This document shows, piece by piece, positions 24,709-33,909 of a stretch of 64,000 nt of DNA. Each line of letters begins with the position of its first letter. Within the stretch, counting starts at the first letter, position 1. The position numbers and the translations under genes were made by a program. Source of the stretch: UBA1433 sp964581565 (GTDB lineage: Bacteria > Bacillota > Clostridia > Eubacteriales > UBA1433); the NCBI GenBank assembly GCA_964581565.1, contig CAZOOZ010000006.1, positions 62,001-126,000 of the forward strand. The letters run 5' to 3'. The notes beneath the pieces are model-generated. The model worked only from the letters and a program-made list of their open reading frames with translations, did no database searches and was not told the origin of the DNA.

Positions 24709-25352
24709 TTCTTGTCACTGCCTTTCTTTATGCTAATTAAAAGCCCGTCTTCAAAATTTATTACAGATGACAGCATTTCTTTATCTTCAAATATCAAATC
24801 CAAAAATTCTCTTAAATGATGCACTGACGTTCTTTTTTTCTTTGGCGTATCTTTATATCCCGATATCATTCCAAAATATAAGACATTGTCTGCTATTAAT
24901 AAGCCGCCTTGCTTTAATAATCTTTTGCAATCATCAAGCATATCGATATAATGTGTTTTTGGTCCGTCCAAAAAAATGATATCAAACATATCCTCTCCAA
25001 GCATCCGTCTTAAAGCGCACTGTGCATCATCATGTATAACATGGATATGGTTATCTAAATTAAACAAACGAATATTTTCTCTTGCTTTACTCACTCTTAA
25101 TTCATCAGATTCTATAGTTATAATATCTGCATTTTCACCGATTGCATTTGCAAAGCATATGGAAGAATATCCGTTCGCCGTACCCACTTCCAATATTTTT
25201 TTTGTTTTTGTAAGCTCTACTATGACAAGCATAAACTGCATGACTTCTTTTTTTATAATAGGTATATATTCAGCTTCATCTTGTTGTCTTAATTTATATG
25301 TTAAAGCATTTTCTTTAATTAAAGATCGGATAAATTCTATATTCTTATCCAT
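24705..25352 (-). CDS. trmR: O-methyltransferase, probable tRNA 5-hydroxyuridine methyltransferase TrmR
   Basis: A class I SAM-dependent methyltransferase of the COMT-like family. ILEVGTANGYSSICFANAI is motif I, FLDGPKTHYIDML the catalytic/metal motif and LLIADNVLYFGMISG the following strand. In Bacillus the TrmR enzyme converts ho5U34 to mo5U34. The order mltG-trmR-trhP matches the Bacillus yrrL-yrrM-yrrN/O cluster, which is the main reason for the specific name. The start is ATG 25352 (215 residues), with GGACGG 9 bases upstream; a GTG at 25382 lies inside mltG. Confidence 0.85.
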   Translation of the reverse strand: MDKNIEFIRSLIKENALTYKLRQQDEAEYIPIIKKEVMQFMLVIVELTKTKKILEVGTANGYSSICFANAIGENADIITIESDELRVSKARENIRLFNLDNHIHVIHDDAQCALRRMLGEDMFDIIFLDGPKTHYIDMLDDCKRLLKQGGLLIADNVLYFGMISGYKDTPKKKRTSVHHLREFLDLIFEDKEMLSSVINFEDGLLISIKKGSDKN

Positions 25353-25366
25353 TGTATCACGCCGTC

Positions 25367-26434
25367 CTAATATTCCAACCACAGCCCTTGGCTTTGTAAC
25401 TCACTTATTGTTTTTTCATGTTCAGTATATGTTTTACTGAAATACAGCTTTTTATTTTTATCTGAGACAAAATAATAATACTCGCTTTCCGTGGGATAAA
25501 GCGCTGCTTTTATTGAATCAATGCTTGGGTTACATATCGGCCCAATCGGAAGCTTTCCGGTCATTTTGCTGCTTCTGGTATTATAGTCGTTATACGCATC
25601 GAGCTCCGATTGATATAAATCTCTCTCTCCCATTTGGACTTTAGATGCATAATAAGTCGTAACACAGCTTCCCAGTGCCCAACCCGAATTTAGTCTGTTG
25701 TAAAAAACCCCTGCCACAACAGCTCTGTCTTCACTGTTCCATGCTTCTAATTCGACTATCGAAGCCAAAGTTAAAAGTTCGTGCATGGAGTATTCACTTG
25801 ATTGAATATCTTCCTTGAATGGTGTTAGTTGCCTATCTGTTTCATTTAACATAGTCAAAAATATATCATTTACACTAACATCCTTGCCTGAAAATTCATA
25901 TGTATTTGGGAACAAATATCCTTCTAAAGAATAATATAAATTTTTATTCTTTATGTCATCAGACAAAAACCAATACTTTAAAATGATTTCATCTAAAAAA
26001 TCATTATCTTTCAATAATTCATACACACTTTCTTCTGAATTATCTGTATTGTTTGCTATTATTTCAGCTACACGATTCATGTTGATTCCTTCAGGAAACG
26101 TTATAGTTATCGCATCCGGATTATATGTCGAATTTGTTTCAAACATCACAAGAATCTCAGCCAAAGACATATTTTCAGCTAAAGGATATTTTCCGGCTTG
26201 CAGATTGGAAGGGTCGTGCATTTTAATATATAACTTATAAAATAGTTCTGATTTAATCAGACCGGCTTCCTTTAATTTGGGAGCAATACTGTAATAGGTA
26301 TCCCCACTGTCCACTACAAATCTAATTATCGTATCATCAGTGCCGACCGGATCGGTATTGACTTTATACGCAATCGCCCCGGCTATTAAAATAATCAGTA
26401 TGCATATAATAATTATACGAATAGTTTTTTTCAT
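25367..26434 (-). CDS. mltG: Endolytic murein transglycosylase MltG
   Basis: A membrane-anchored lytic transglycosylase thought to release growing glycan strands. One helix (residues about 5-25) is followed by a LysM-like domain (VDSGDTYYSIAPKLKEAGLI) and the YceG domain. Catalytic Glu is in ASIVELEAWN, followed by AGVFYNRLNSGW and LPIGPICNPSIDSIKAALYP. It is 355 residues. AAGGTAG precedes the ATG. It starts 38 bases downstream of dnaE and leads into trmR and trhP. Confidence 0.94.
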   Translation of the reverse strand: MKKTIRIIIICILIILIAGAIAYKVNTDPVGTDDTIIRFVVDSGDTYYSIAPKLKEAGLIKSELFYKLYIKMHDPSNLQAGKYPLAENMSLAEILVMFETNSTYNPDAITITFPEGINMNRVAEIIANNTDNSEESVYELLKDNDFLDEIILKYWFLSDDIKNKNLYYSLEGYLFPNTYEFSGKDVSVNDIFLTMLNETDRQLTPFKEDIQSSEYSMHELLTLASIVELEAWNSEDRAVVAGVFYNRLNSGWALGSCVTTYYASKVQMGERDLYQSELDAYNDYNTRSSKMTGKLPIGPICNPSIDSIKAALYPTESEYYYFVSDKNKKLYFSKTYTEHEKTISELQSQGLWLEY

Positions 26435-26472
26435 GATTCTATCTACCTTACATAGTATTTTTATTTATTTTA

Positions 26473-29400
26473 TCAAAAAAGAAGTACGTTTCCTACCCCT
26501 ACAAATGAATTCAGCTTCTCAATAAGTTCATCCGTCATATCTACAAATAAATTTCTATCTGCGAGCATTTTTTTCCCTGTATCAGTAAAGTTCAGATATA
26601 CTTTTTGCTGTCCTTGATTTGATTGCAAAAGATTATAAATATCATTTTTATATCTATGATATATGGGCTCAGTTATTTTAATCACGAGACTTATATCATA
26701 ATTTTTTAACTCTTGAATATTTTGTGCTATAATACTTGAACCTTGATTTTCTTTAGCATTTATTTTCCCGGAAACAAGCAATATGGCTTCCTTTTTTAAA
26801 AGAGTTGACTTTTGTTTATAAATTTCACTAAATACAACAACTTCGATAGCCCCAAACATATCTTCAATTGTAACAAAAGCCATAGGATTACCTCTTTTGG
26901 TAATTTTATTCTGTATGCCGGATACTATCCCGACCACTACGCAATTGCTACCGTCATTTTCTGTCGTGTATTCTTCGTCATTTAACTTAATACTATCCAC
27001 GGTTGCAAGATATTTTATTTCTTGTTTGTGTTGTTCCAAAGGATGAGCGGTGATATAAATCCCGGTTGCTTCTTTTTCATAGTAAATAATTGTCTGAATA
27101 TCCCATGGTTCGGCTTTATTCATACTGGGATATTCGGATTTAACAACCGACGAATCAAACATCGATAATTGCCCGTTTACACTGCTTTTGGCAGCATTCA
27201 TGACTTTTTCATACTCATCATAAAGTGTGCTTCGATTATCTTTGTCATTAAAATCAAATGCCCCGGCTTTGATTAAATATTCCATTGCTTTTTTATTAAT
27301 CTTACCTACTAATCTGTAAACAAAATTATAAAAGCTAGTAAATTCACCGTTATTTTCTCTCTCATCGATTATTTCACAAACTACATTCTCTCCAACATTT
27401 TTTACTGCTTTTAATCCGAATCTAATATTATCACCTACGGCAGTAAATTCACTGAAACTTTCATTTATATCGGGGGGCAGCACATTTATACCCATACTTT
27501 TACAATTTTGAATATATAAAGCAATTTTCCCTTCACTGTCCATTACACTTGATAAGAGAGAAGCCATATATTCAACAGGGTACATACATTTTAGCCATGC
27601 GGTTTGATATGCCAGCACTGCATAGGCCACCGCATGAGATTTATTAAAAGCATATTGTGCAAATGTTAGCATCTGGGAATATATATTTTCAGCCGTTTTT
27701 TTGTCTACCCCACGCCTCAAAGCGCCTTCAATGATAATATTGCCTGCATTGTCCGTTTGGCCGTTTATAAATATTTCTTTGTGCATTTCCATGACGTCGG
27801 CTTGTTTTTTGCTCATAGCTCTTCTTAAAATATCACTTTGCCCCATGGAATACCCGGCTATTTCTCGAACAATCTGCATAACCTGTTCTTGATACACAAT
27901 ACATCCATAGGTGACATTTAAAATATTTTCTAATTTAGGATGAAGATAGTGTATAGCAGAGACATTTTTTTTATTATAGATATATTCCGGTATCGCATCC
28001 ATTGGCCCCGGTCTGTATAATGCAACAGCCGCGGTAATATCTTCAAAACAATTGGGCTTCATTTCTATTAAAAACTGCCTCATGCCAGAGCCTTCCAACT
28101 GAAAAACACCCAATGTATCCCCCGCCGACAATAAATCATATACTTTTTTTTCATCAAAAGCAATATTGTCTATATCAATATGGATCCCTTTATTTTGTAC
28201 TACATTGTCAATACAGTCTTTTATCATCGTGAGATTTCTCAGCCCCAAGAAGTCCATTTTTAATAAGCCAAGTCGTTCTAAGTAGCTCATAGTAAATTGC
28301 GTCGAAATAATCCGTCCTTTTTTGCTGTCTTGTGTAGCATATAATGGTACATAATCGGTTATATCTCCCTGAGCTATCACAACACCTGCCGCATGTGTAG
28401 AAGCATGCCTGCAAAGACCTTCCATCTCATGAGCCATATCAATAACTTCTTTTGCATTCACATCATTCTCAATGAGTTCTTTTAGCTTATAGTTCATCGC
28501 GATAGCTTTATCAAGTGAAATATTTAATATATTTGGTACCATTTTTGCTATATTGTCTGCCTTTGCATAAGGCACATCCAAAGCTCGGGCAACATCCCTT
28601 ATAGCCGCTTTTGGAGCCATCGTACCAAAAGTAATAATCTGAGCCACGCTATTATTTCCATATTTTTCTGTTACATAGTCAATTACTTCTTGTCTTCTCC
28701 TAACACAAAAATCAATATCAATATCAGGCATGCTTATTCTCTCGCTGTTTAAAAACCGTTCAAATAATAAATTGTATTCAATAGGATCCACAGTTGTAAT
28801 GTTGAGGCAATAGCTTACTAAACTTCCCACCGCAGAGCCCCTACCCGGACCAACTGCAATCTTGTTCTCTTTCGCAAATTTAATAAAATCCCATACAATT
28901 AAAAAATAGTCACAAAATCCCATGCTTTCAATTACAGCCAATTCTTTATTTAACCGTTCCTCATAGAGTGTACATGCTTTTTCATCCTTACCATATATCT
29001 TATTTTGCAGACTTTCAAATACTATTTGTCTTAAATATTTTTTTGGCTCAATATTGTTCGGGGTTATAAAGTGAGGCAAATGATATTGCCCGTATTCAAA
29101 ATCAACATTACACATATCAGCTATTTTCTGAGTGTTTATAATAGCTTCGGGGCAGTCTTTAAACAATTCCTGCATCTCTTCGCCGCTTCGTACATAATAT
29201 GTGTCCGATGAAAACCTCATTCTGTTGTCATCATTTACTTTTGCATTTGTTTGAATACACAAAAGAACATCATGTGCTTTCGCATCTTCTTTATTTAAAT
29301 AATGTACATCGTTCGTTGCAACCAATGCAATCCCAAGCTCTTTGCTAAGTTGTTTTAAATTAAAATTTACTACTTTTTGTTCATAAATATCATTTTCCTG

Positions 29401-29928
29401 TAGCTCAAAGAAAAAATTATCAGTGCCAAATATGTCTAGATATTCTAAAGCACTCTTTTTAGCTTGTTCAATATTTTCCTGAATGATATGGGAAGGCACC
29501 TCCCCACCCAGACATGCGCTCAGCGCAATCAATCCATCACTGTATTTTTTTAAAAATTCCTTGTCAACTCTTGGGCGATAGTAAAACCCATCCGTATAGC
29601 CTGCCGATACAATTTTCATTAAATTCTTATATCCGGTATTATTTTTGGCAAGCAAAATAAGATGATAAGGTTCCGTGTCCAGCTTTCCTTCTTTATCGTG
29701 CATACTTCGACGGGCGATATATATTTCACAACCGATAATTGGCTTTATATTCTCTTTTTTACAATAATCATAAAAGATAGGCACACCAAACATTGCGCCA
29801 TGATCAGTAATCGCTATACTTTCCATGCCTAATTCTTTAATTCTTTTTACTAATTTTTCAATTCTAACAAATCCATCCAACAAGGAATATTGTGTATGCA
29901 AATGAAGATGTGTAAATTTAACCGACAT
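26473..29928 (-). CDS. dnaE: DNA polymerase III subunit alpha (DnaE)
   Basis: A replicative C-family polymerase of 1151 residues. The PHP domain is first (THLHLHTQYSLLDG, ITDHGAMFGV), then the palm with VGPGRGSAVGSLVSYCL and the catalytic PDIDIDFCVRRRQEVIDYV, the fingers and HhH regions (ALYRPGPMDAIPEYI, FNKSHAVAYAVLAYQTAWLK), and a C-terminal OB fold (VVVGIVSGIQNKITKRGNPMAFVTIED). No exonuclease insertion is seen, as expected for DnaE. GGAGG precedes the ATG. In low-GC Gram-positives it works with PolC. Confidence 0.97.
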   Translation of the reverse strand: MSVKFTHLHLHTQYSLLDGFVRIEKLVKRIKELGMESIAITDHGAMFGVPIFYDYCKKENIKPIIGCEIYIARRSMHDKEGKLDTEPYHLILLAKNNTGYKNLMKIVSAGYTDGFYYRPRVDKEFLKKYSDGLIALSACLGGEVPSHIIQENIEQAKKSALEYLDIFGTDNFFFELQENDIYEQKVVNFNLKQLSKELGIALVATNDVHYLNKEDAKAHDVLLCIQTNAKVNDDNRMRFSSDTYYVRSGEEMQELFKDCPEAIINTQKIADMCNVDFEYGQYHLPHFITPNNIEPKKYLRQIVFESLQNKIYGKDEKACTLYEERLNKELAVIESMGFCDYFLIVWDFIKFAKENKIAVGPGRGSAVGSLVSYCLNITTVDPIEYNLLFERFLNSERISMPDIDIDFCVRRRQEVIDYVTEKYGNNSVAQIITFGTMAPKAAIRDVARALDVPYAKADNIAKMVPNILNISLDKAIAMNYKLKELIENDVNAKEVIDMAHEMEGLCRHASTHAAGVVIAQGDITDYVPLYATQDSKKGRIISTQFTMSYLERLGLLKMDFLGLRNLTMIKDCIDNVVQNKGIHIDIDNIAFDEKKVYDLLSAGDTLGVFQLEGSGMRQFLIEMKPNCFEDITAAVALYRPGPMDAIPEYIYNKKNVSAIHYLHPKLENILNVTYGCIVYQEQVMQIVREIAGYSMGQSDILRRAMSKKQADVMEMHKEIFINGQTDNAGNIIIEGALRRGVDKKTAENIYSQMLTFAQYAFNKSHAVAYAVLAYQTAWLKCMYPVEYMASLLSSVMDSEGKIALYIQNCKSMGINVLPPDINESFSEFTAVGDNIRFGLKAVKNVGENVVCEIIDERENNGEFTSFYNFVYRLVGKINKKAMEYLIKAGAFDFNDKDNRSTLYDEYEKVMNAAKSSVNGQLSMFDSSVVKSEYPSMNKAEPWDIQTIIYYEKEATGIYITAHPLEQHKQEIKYLATVDSIKLNDEEYTTENDGSNCVVVGIVSGIQNKITKRGNPMAFVTIEDMFGAIEVVVFSEIYKQKSTLLKKEAILLVSGKINAKENQGSSIIAQNIQELKNYDISLVIKITEPIYHRYKNDIYNLLQSNQGQQKVYLNFTDTGKKMLADRNLFVDMTDELIEKLNSFVGVGNVLLF

Positions 29929-30012
29929 ATTATTCCTCCGAAGTTATTATATCATAAGAATATAATAACTAATACCAAAGTTATTATATATTCTTACTAC
30001 TTGTTTCAATAA

Positions 30013-30044
30013 AAAATTGCCGTGAAAATAATCACAGCAATTTT
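30013..30044 (-). terminator. Terminator downstream of the lipoprotein gene
   Basis: AAAATTGC (30013-30020) pairs with GCAATTTT (30037-30044), and GTGA (30022-30025) with TCAC (30032-30035), leaving one C-A mismatch. On the minus strand a T-rich run follows. Confidence 0.75.
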
Positions 30045-30057
30045 ATCTCTATCATTT

Positions 30058-30516
30058 TTATGGTCTCTTTGATTTATCCGCTGTTTTATATACTTCATGA
30101 ATAATTTTCCCATCATCATTATTAATATAAAGATGCATTATATAACTGTTCAAATCAACTATAAAACTTGCATTAACCGTATTGTCGCCATATTTAAACG
30201 CAACCGTATCTTTACTTACTTCTACAGAGGAGTTTTCTTTGAAAGTAAATTCACTCATATCGGGGACAGTTGTCTCGCCCCTGAAAACAGAATTGCTTTT
30301 TTCGTCCAGATATTCATAGATATCAACTGTTTTATCAGACTTAAAGTCCAAGATAATCCATGTAATATCTTGAGCTGTTCCATCAATGTATTTAGCGTCA
30401 AGCTGCCATGGCCCAACCAAATCATTGTAGCTCGTACTCTCACTGACTGAACCGCAGGAGGTCAAAGTAATAATTATTGTAACTAATAAAATTAAATAAA
30501 ATGCTTTCTTTTTCAT
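30058..30516 (-). CDS. Small lipoprotein of unknown function
   Basis: A 152-residue exported protein with a lipoprotein signal: a hydrophobic stretch (FYLILLVTIIITL) and LTSC, making Cys21 the lipid site. The mature part is short beta strands (VGPWQLDAKYIDGTAQDITWIILDFKSDKTVDIYEYL), like the small lipocalin-like or META-like lipoproteins that often begin with a GxW motif. Function is not known. The ATG at 30516 is preferred over the adjoining TTG. It sits 21 bases after mnmA on the same strand and is followed by a terminator before dnaE. Confidence 0.75.
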   Translation of the reverse strand: MKKKAFYLILLVTIIITLTSCGSVSESTSYNDLVGPWQLDAKYIDGTAQDITWIILDFKSDKTVDIYEYLDEKSNSVFRGETTVPDMSEFTFKENSSVEVSKDTVAFKYGDNTVNASFIVDLNSYIMHLYINNDDGKIIHEVYKTADKSKRP

Positions 30517-30537
30517 CAAAACACCGTCTTTCTCATA

Positions 30538-31617
30538 CTAAATATGAATAATGCTGTCAATTTCCGCTCCTCCAAGACATGTTTCATGGTCGTAAAAAAC
30601 AACATATTGTCCTGGACATACAGCTTTTTGAGGCTCATTAAACACAACACTTATCTGATCGTTATCAACTGTAATTTGTGCCTTCTTATCAGGTTGCCTA
30701 TACCTGTATTTCACTGTGCAAATAAAACTATTTTGCGGCGGAGCTCCCTGAATCCAATTTGCTTTTTTCGCAGTTAAAGCTTTTGAAAACAAGGACGGAT
30801 GGAAGGGATCCTGAACAACAATAAGCTCATTTTTCGCAAGATCTTTACTTACTACATACCATCGGCCTCCATTACCCTTTCCACCTATTCCAAGACCTCT
30901 TCGTTGCCCCAGTGTATAATACATCAGTCCATTATGCTCTCCTACAACTTTACCGTCGATATTTTTTATCGGCCCTTTTTGCCCCGGCAAATAATGTGAT
31001 AAAAATTTTGAAAATTTTCTTTCCCCAATAAAACATATGCCTGTGCTATCTTTTTTCAATGCCGTTCGAAGCCCATTTTGTTCGGCAATTTTTCGAACTT
31101 GACTTTTTTTCATATGCCCAATCGGGAATAACGCTTTTGATAGCTGAAATTGGTTTAATTGGCATAAAAAATAGCTTTGATCTTTATTTTCATCAGTGCC
31201 TCTAAGCAAAGAACAATTCCCATCAATTTCTTTCTTTTGAACATAATGTCCTGTCGCTATATAATCAACCTTAGCAATATTTAATGCATAATCTAAAAAA
31301 GCTTTGAATTTAATCTCGCTATTACAAAGTACATCCGGATTCGGAGTACGTCCTAATTTAAATTGATCAATAAAATATTCAAACACTCTGTCCCAATACT
31401 CTTGGGAAAAATTAACGGTATAATATGGAATTCCTATTTTAGCACATACACTGCTTACATCAGAGTAGTCTTCCTCCGCAGTGCACTGTTCAGAATTATC
31501 TTCTTCCCAATTTTTCATAAAAATCCCGACAACATCAAATCCCTGTTGTTTTAATAAAAATGCCGCTACAGAGCTGTCTACACCCCCGCTTAAACCAACG
31601 GCTACTTTTTGCTTCAT
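30538..31617 (-). CDS. mnmA: tRNA-specific 2-thiouridylase
   Basis: Adds sulfur to C2 of wobble uridine 34 in tRNA(Lys, Glu, Gln). The PP-loop SGGVDSS is at residues 10-16. The catalytic cysteines are in RTPNPDVLCNSEIKF and STGICFIGERKF, and the C-terminal beta domain is complete (RYRQPDKKAQI, AVCPGQYVVFYD). It is 359 residues, normal. No cysteine desulfurase gene is adjacent. The Shine-Dalgarno is weak. Confidence 0.96.
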   Translation of the reverse strand: MKQKVAVGLSGGVDSSVAAFLLKQQGFDVVGIFMKNWEEDNSEQCTAEEDYSDVSSVCAKIGIPYYTVNFSQEYWDRVFEYFIDQFKLGRTPNPDVLCNSEIKFKAFLDYALNIAKVDYIATGHYVQKKEIDGNCSLLRGTDENKDQSYFLCQLNQFQLSKALFPIGHMKKSQVRKIAEQNGLRTALKKDSTGICFIGERKFSKFLSHYLPGQKGPIKNIDGKVVGEHNGLMYYTLGQRRGLGIGGKGNGGRWYVVSKDLAKNELIVVQDPFHPSLFSKALTAKKANWIQGAPPQNSFICTVKYRYRQPDKKAQITVDNDQISVVFNEPQKAVCPGQYVVFYDHETCLGGAEIDSIIHI

Positions 31618-31674
31618 ATAATCTATACGCGATTCCTTAATTTTTGATTTAAAATATAATATATTTTGTTATAT

Positions 31675-33909
31675 TTATATTGCGGTTAAATTATAGCTTA
31701 TATTCATATTGTCCATAATTTCTTTTTCTCTATTACTACAGCTAAATAATAATACTTGTCTTTTTTTAGAGATATTATAAAGAATTCGTATAATATTTTC
31801 AAGCCTCTCTTCATCGTACATAGCAAAGCTTTCGTCTAAAATTAAAGGCGCTTCCGGCGCAAACAGATCTGCCAGCGCTATCCTTAATGAAAAATAAAGC
31901 TGTTCCAGAGTCCCCTCACTCAGTTCATTCACTCCAACTAAAAATCCTGACTCAGGGCTCTCTACATTTATTTCGAGTTCATCCGTTAATTTAATATTTG
32001 AATATTTATTTGTAATACCGTAAATAATCTCAGATATCTTTTTATTTAAAATCGGAGAATTTTGACTGTGCATTTCTTTGGCGGTGTCTTCAATCACATC
32101 AGCTGCCAAATTGAGCGCTCCATATTCTACAAGCAAGATATCTCTTTGCTGCGTCAGCTCTTTAATTTGTGCCATTATTTCTGTCATACTGCGCAACTTT
32201 TGCATTGCGTTTTCAGAAATACCTTGTAAATGTGATAATTCGGATAAAATATTTTCCTTATCTTCAAGATTTCCTTCAAAAGGAATATCTGAATCAATAT
32301 CTTCCATATTATGAAAATTATAAGATTCTAATTTACTTTTAAGCGCTGTATAATCTCTCTCGCTTAATGTTTGTTCTTTTAATAATTCCAAATGATTTAT
32401 TTTTGTTTTTAATTCATTATACTGCTTATTTGATTTAAAGACTTCTTTATAGGAAATATTATGATCGAGGCCCATATTTTCAAGAGTTTTTATGAATTCT
32501 TCATTTTTTTCTTCGTACTTTATTTTTAATTGTGTTATATCTTGTTTTAAATTTGTATACTCATCAATTTTTGCCTGCATCAATATTTTATTTGTTTCGG
32601 CTTTTTCATATTCTTCGATAAAAGAGGAATAATAATTTTCAAATGCCTGTTCATTTATAAATCCATACTTTTTGTATATATCATTAATATTTACACTTTT
32701 ACTTTTGATTCGTAAACTAATTGAATACCCTAACGAACCAGCCGCCAATAAAATACACAAAATCATAAAAATAGGAATATTTTTAAATATGAAGAAAATG
32801 CTAAGGCATGCAAAAAGAATAAACGCAACGAGCGATATGCTCTCCATCACAGATGAAGCTTTTTTATATGTGCCCTCTTTTAATTGTTTGTATAAAATAT
32901 AATCTTGTCTAAGCTGTTCTATATTATCAAACTGTATATCAGATGACATACCCGTATGCATTGTTTTAATATCATTTTCAATTTTTTCTATTCTTTGTTT
33001 TAATAATTTTAAATCATCAATATAATTATGTACTTCATTTTCCAATTGTAAGATTTCTTCAAAACTTTCTTCATCAAATCCTTCGATCAGTTTAATATTT
33101 CCCAGTTCTTTTTTTGCATCATCTATATTTTTCTGTATATCTTCATATTTTTGAAGGTTTTTTAAATGCACCAACATTTCATACTTTTTAATTTTTTCAA
33201 GCTGTTCAAACAAATAGTCAATTCGAATCTTACGTTTTTTATCATTCTCAATAATTTCATTTGTTTCTTCTTTTTCTTGAAGCACTTTTTCAAGTATTTG
33301 ATTTATTTCACCAACTTTTTTAACCTCGCCTTTTTTCCCTGCTATTTTCTCTGCCGCTTCTCTCAATTTTTTTATGGCCGATACAACCGAAATATCACTA
33401 AACCCAGTATCCATATTAGCCATCAAATTATTTACCTCTTCAGACAAATTACTCTCTGTCTGTGTATTTAACTGCCCTATACTCACGGTATTTCGAAACA
33501 TGATTTTGCTTAAATTCAAATGATTTGTAGGTTCATACATTCTATTTACATCATTAAAATCAAACTTTTCTGTAATGTCTTCTCCAGTTGCATAATTCGA
33601 GACTTTGACCCTGCCGTTTATTTCAGAAAAATTACGTTCAATTAAATACATGTTTCCGTCATTTTCATAAATTAACGATCCAATATATTCATCACTATTC
33701 CAAGGTTTATATTTCTGCTGCAGTTCTTCATAACCTTTTCTTTTTTTACCATAAGTAAAAAACCCGTAAAACATTCCCTCAATAAAATTATGTATCGTAC
33801 TTTTACCCGCCTCATTTTTTCCTAATATTAAATTGATACCCTCTTGGAAATACAGATGTTTATTTTTAAATTTGCCAAAAGATAACAGACTTAGTTTTTT
33901 ATAAATCAT
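31675..33909 (-). CDS. YhaN-like SMC/Rad50-type AAA ATPase
   Basis: Partner ATPase of the YhaO-type nuclease. Walker A GKNEAGKST is at residues 30-38, followed by a long coiled coil (about 170-540) broken by two membrane-like helices (VAFILFACLSIFFIFK and IFMILCILLAAGSLGYSI). The C-terminal half-domain has the ABC signature ELSEGTLEQLYFSLRIALADLF and Walker B APLILDESFAMYDEERL. The mid-protein membrane pair is typical of YhaN and unlike SbcC. At 744 residues it is shorter than Bacillus YhaN. It starts by ATGA overlap with the nuclease gene; GGAG precedes it. Confidence 0.85.
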   Translation of the reverse strand: MIYKKLSLLSFGKFKNKHLYFQEGINLILGKNEAGKSTIHNFIEGMFYGFFTYGKKRKGYEELQQKYKPWNSDEYIGSLIYENDGNMYLIERNFSEINGRVKVSNYATGEDITEKFDFNDVNRMYEPTNHLNLSKIMFRNTVSIGQLNTQTESNLSEEVNNLMANMDTGFSDISVVSAIKKLREAAEKIAGKKGEVKKVGEINQILEKVLQEKEETNEIIENDKKRKIRIDYLFEQLEKIKKYEMLVHLKNLQKYEDIQKNIDDAKKELGNIKLIEGFDEESFEEILQLENEVHNYIDDLKLLKQRIEKIENDIKTMHTGMSSDIQFDNIEQLRQDYILYKQLKEGTYKKASSVMESISLVAFILFACLSIFFIFKNIPIFMILCILLAAGSLGYSISLRIKSKSVNINDIYKKYGFINEQAFENYYSSFIEEYEKAETNKILMQAKIDEYTNLKQDITQLKIKYEEKNEEFIKTLENMGLDHNISYKEVFKSNKQYNELKTKINHLELLKEQTLSERDYTALKSKLESYNFHNMEDIDSDIPFEGNLEDKENILSELSHLQGISENAMQKLRSMTEIMAQIKELTQQRDILLVEYGALNLAADVIEDTAKEMHSQNSPILNKKISEIIYGITNKYSNIKLTDELEINVESPESGFLVGVNELSEGTLEQLYFSLRIALADLFAPEAPLILDESFAMYDEERLENIIRILYNISKKRQVLLFSCSNREKEIMDNMNISYNLTAI

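Noticed and set aside
24976..25440. A 154-residue plus-strand open frame opposite trmR and mltG
   Set aside because: It is the antisense of two well-supported genes, has no ribosome site and shows a low-complexity composition typical of shadow frames.
30097..30450. A 117-residue plus-strand open frame opposite the lipoprotein gene
   Set aside because: No ribosome site or promoter, and the minus strand has a lipoprotein signal and a good terminator.
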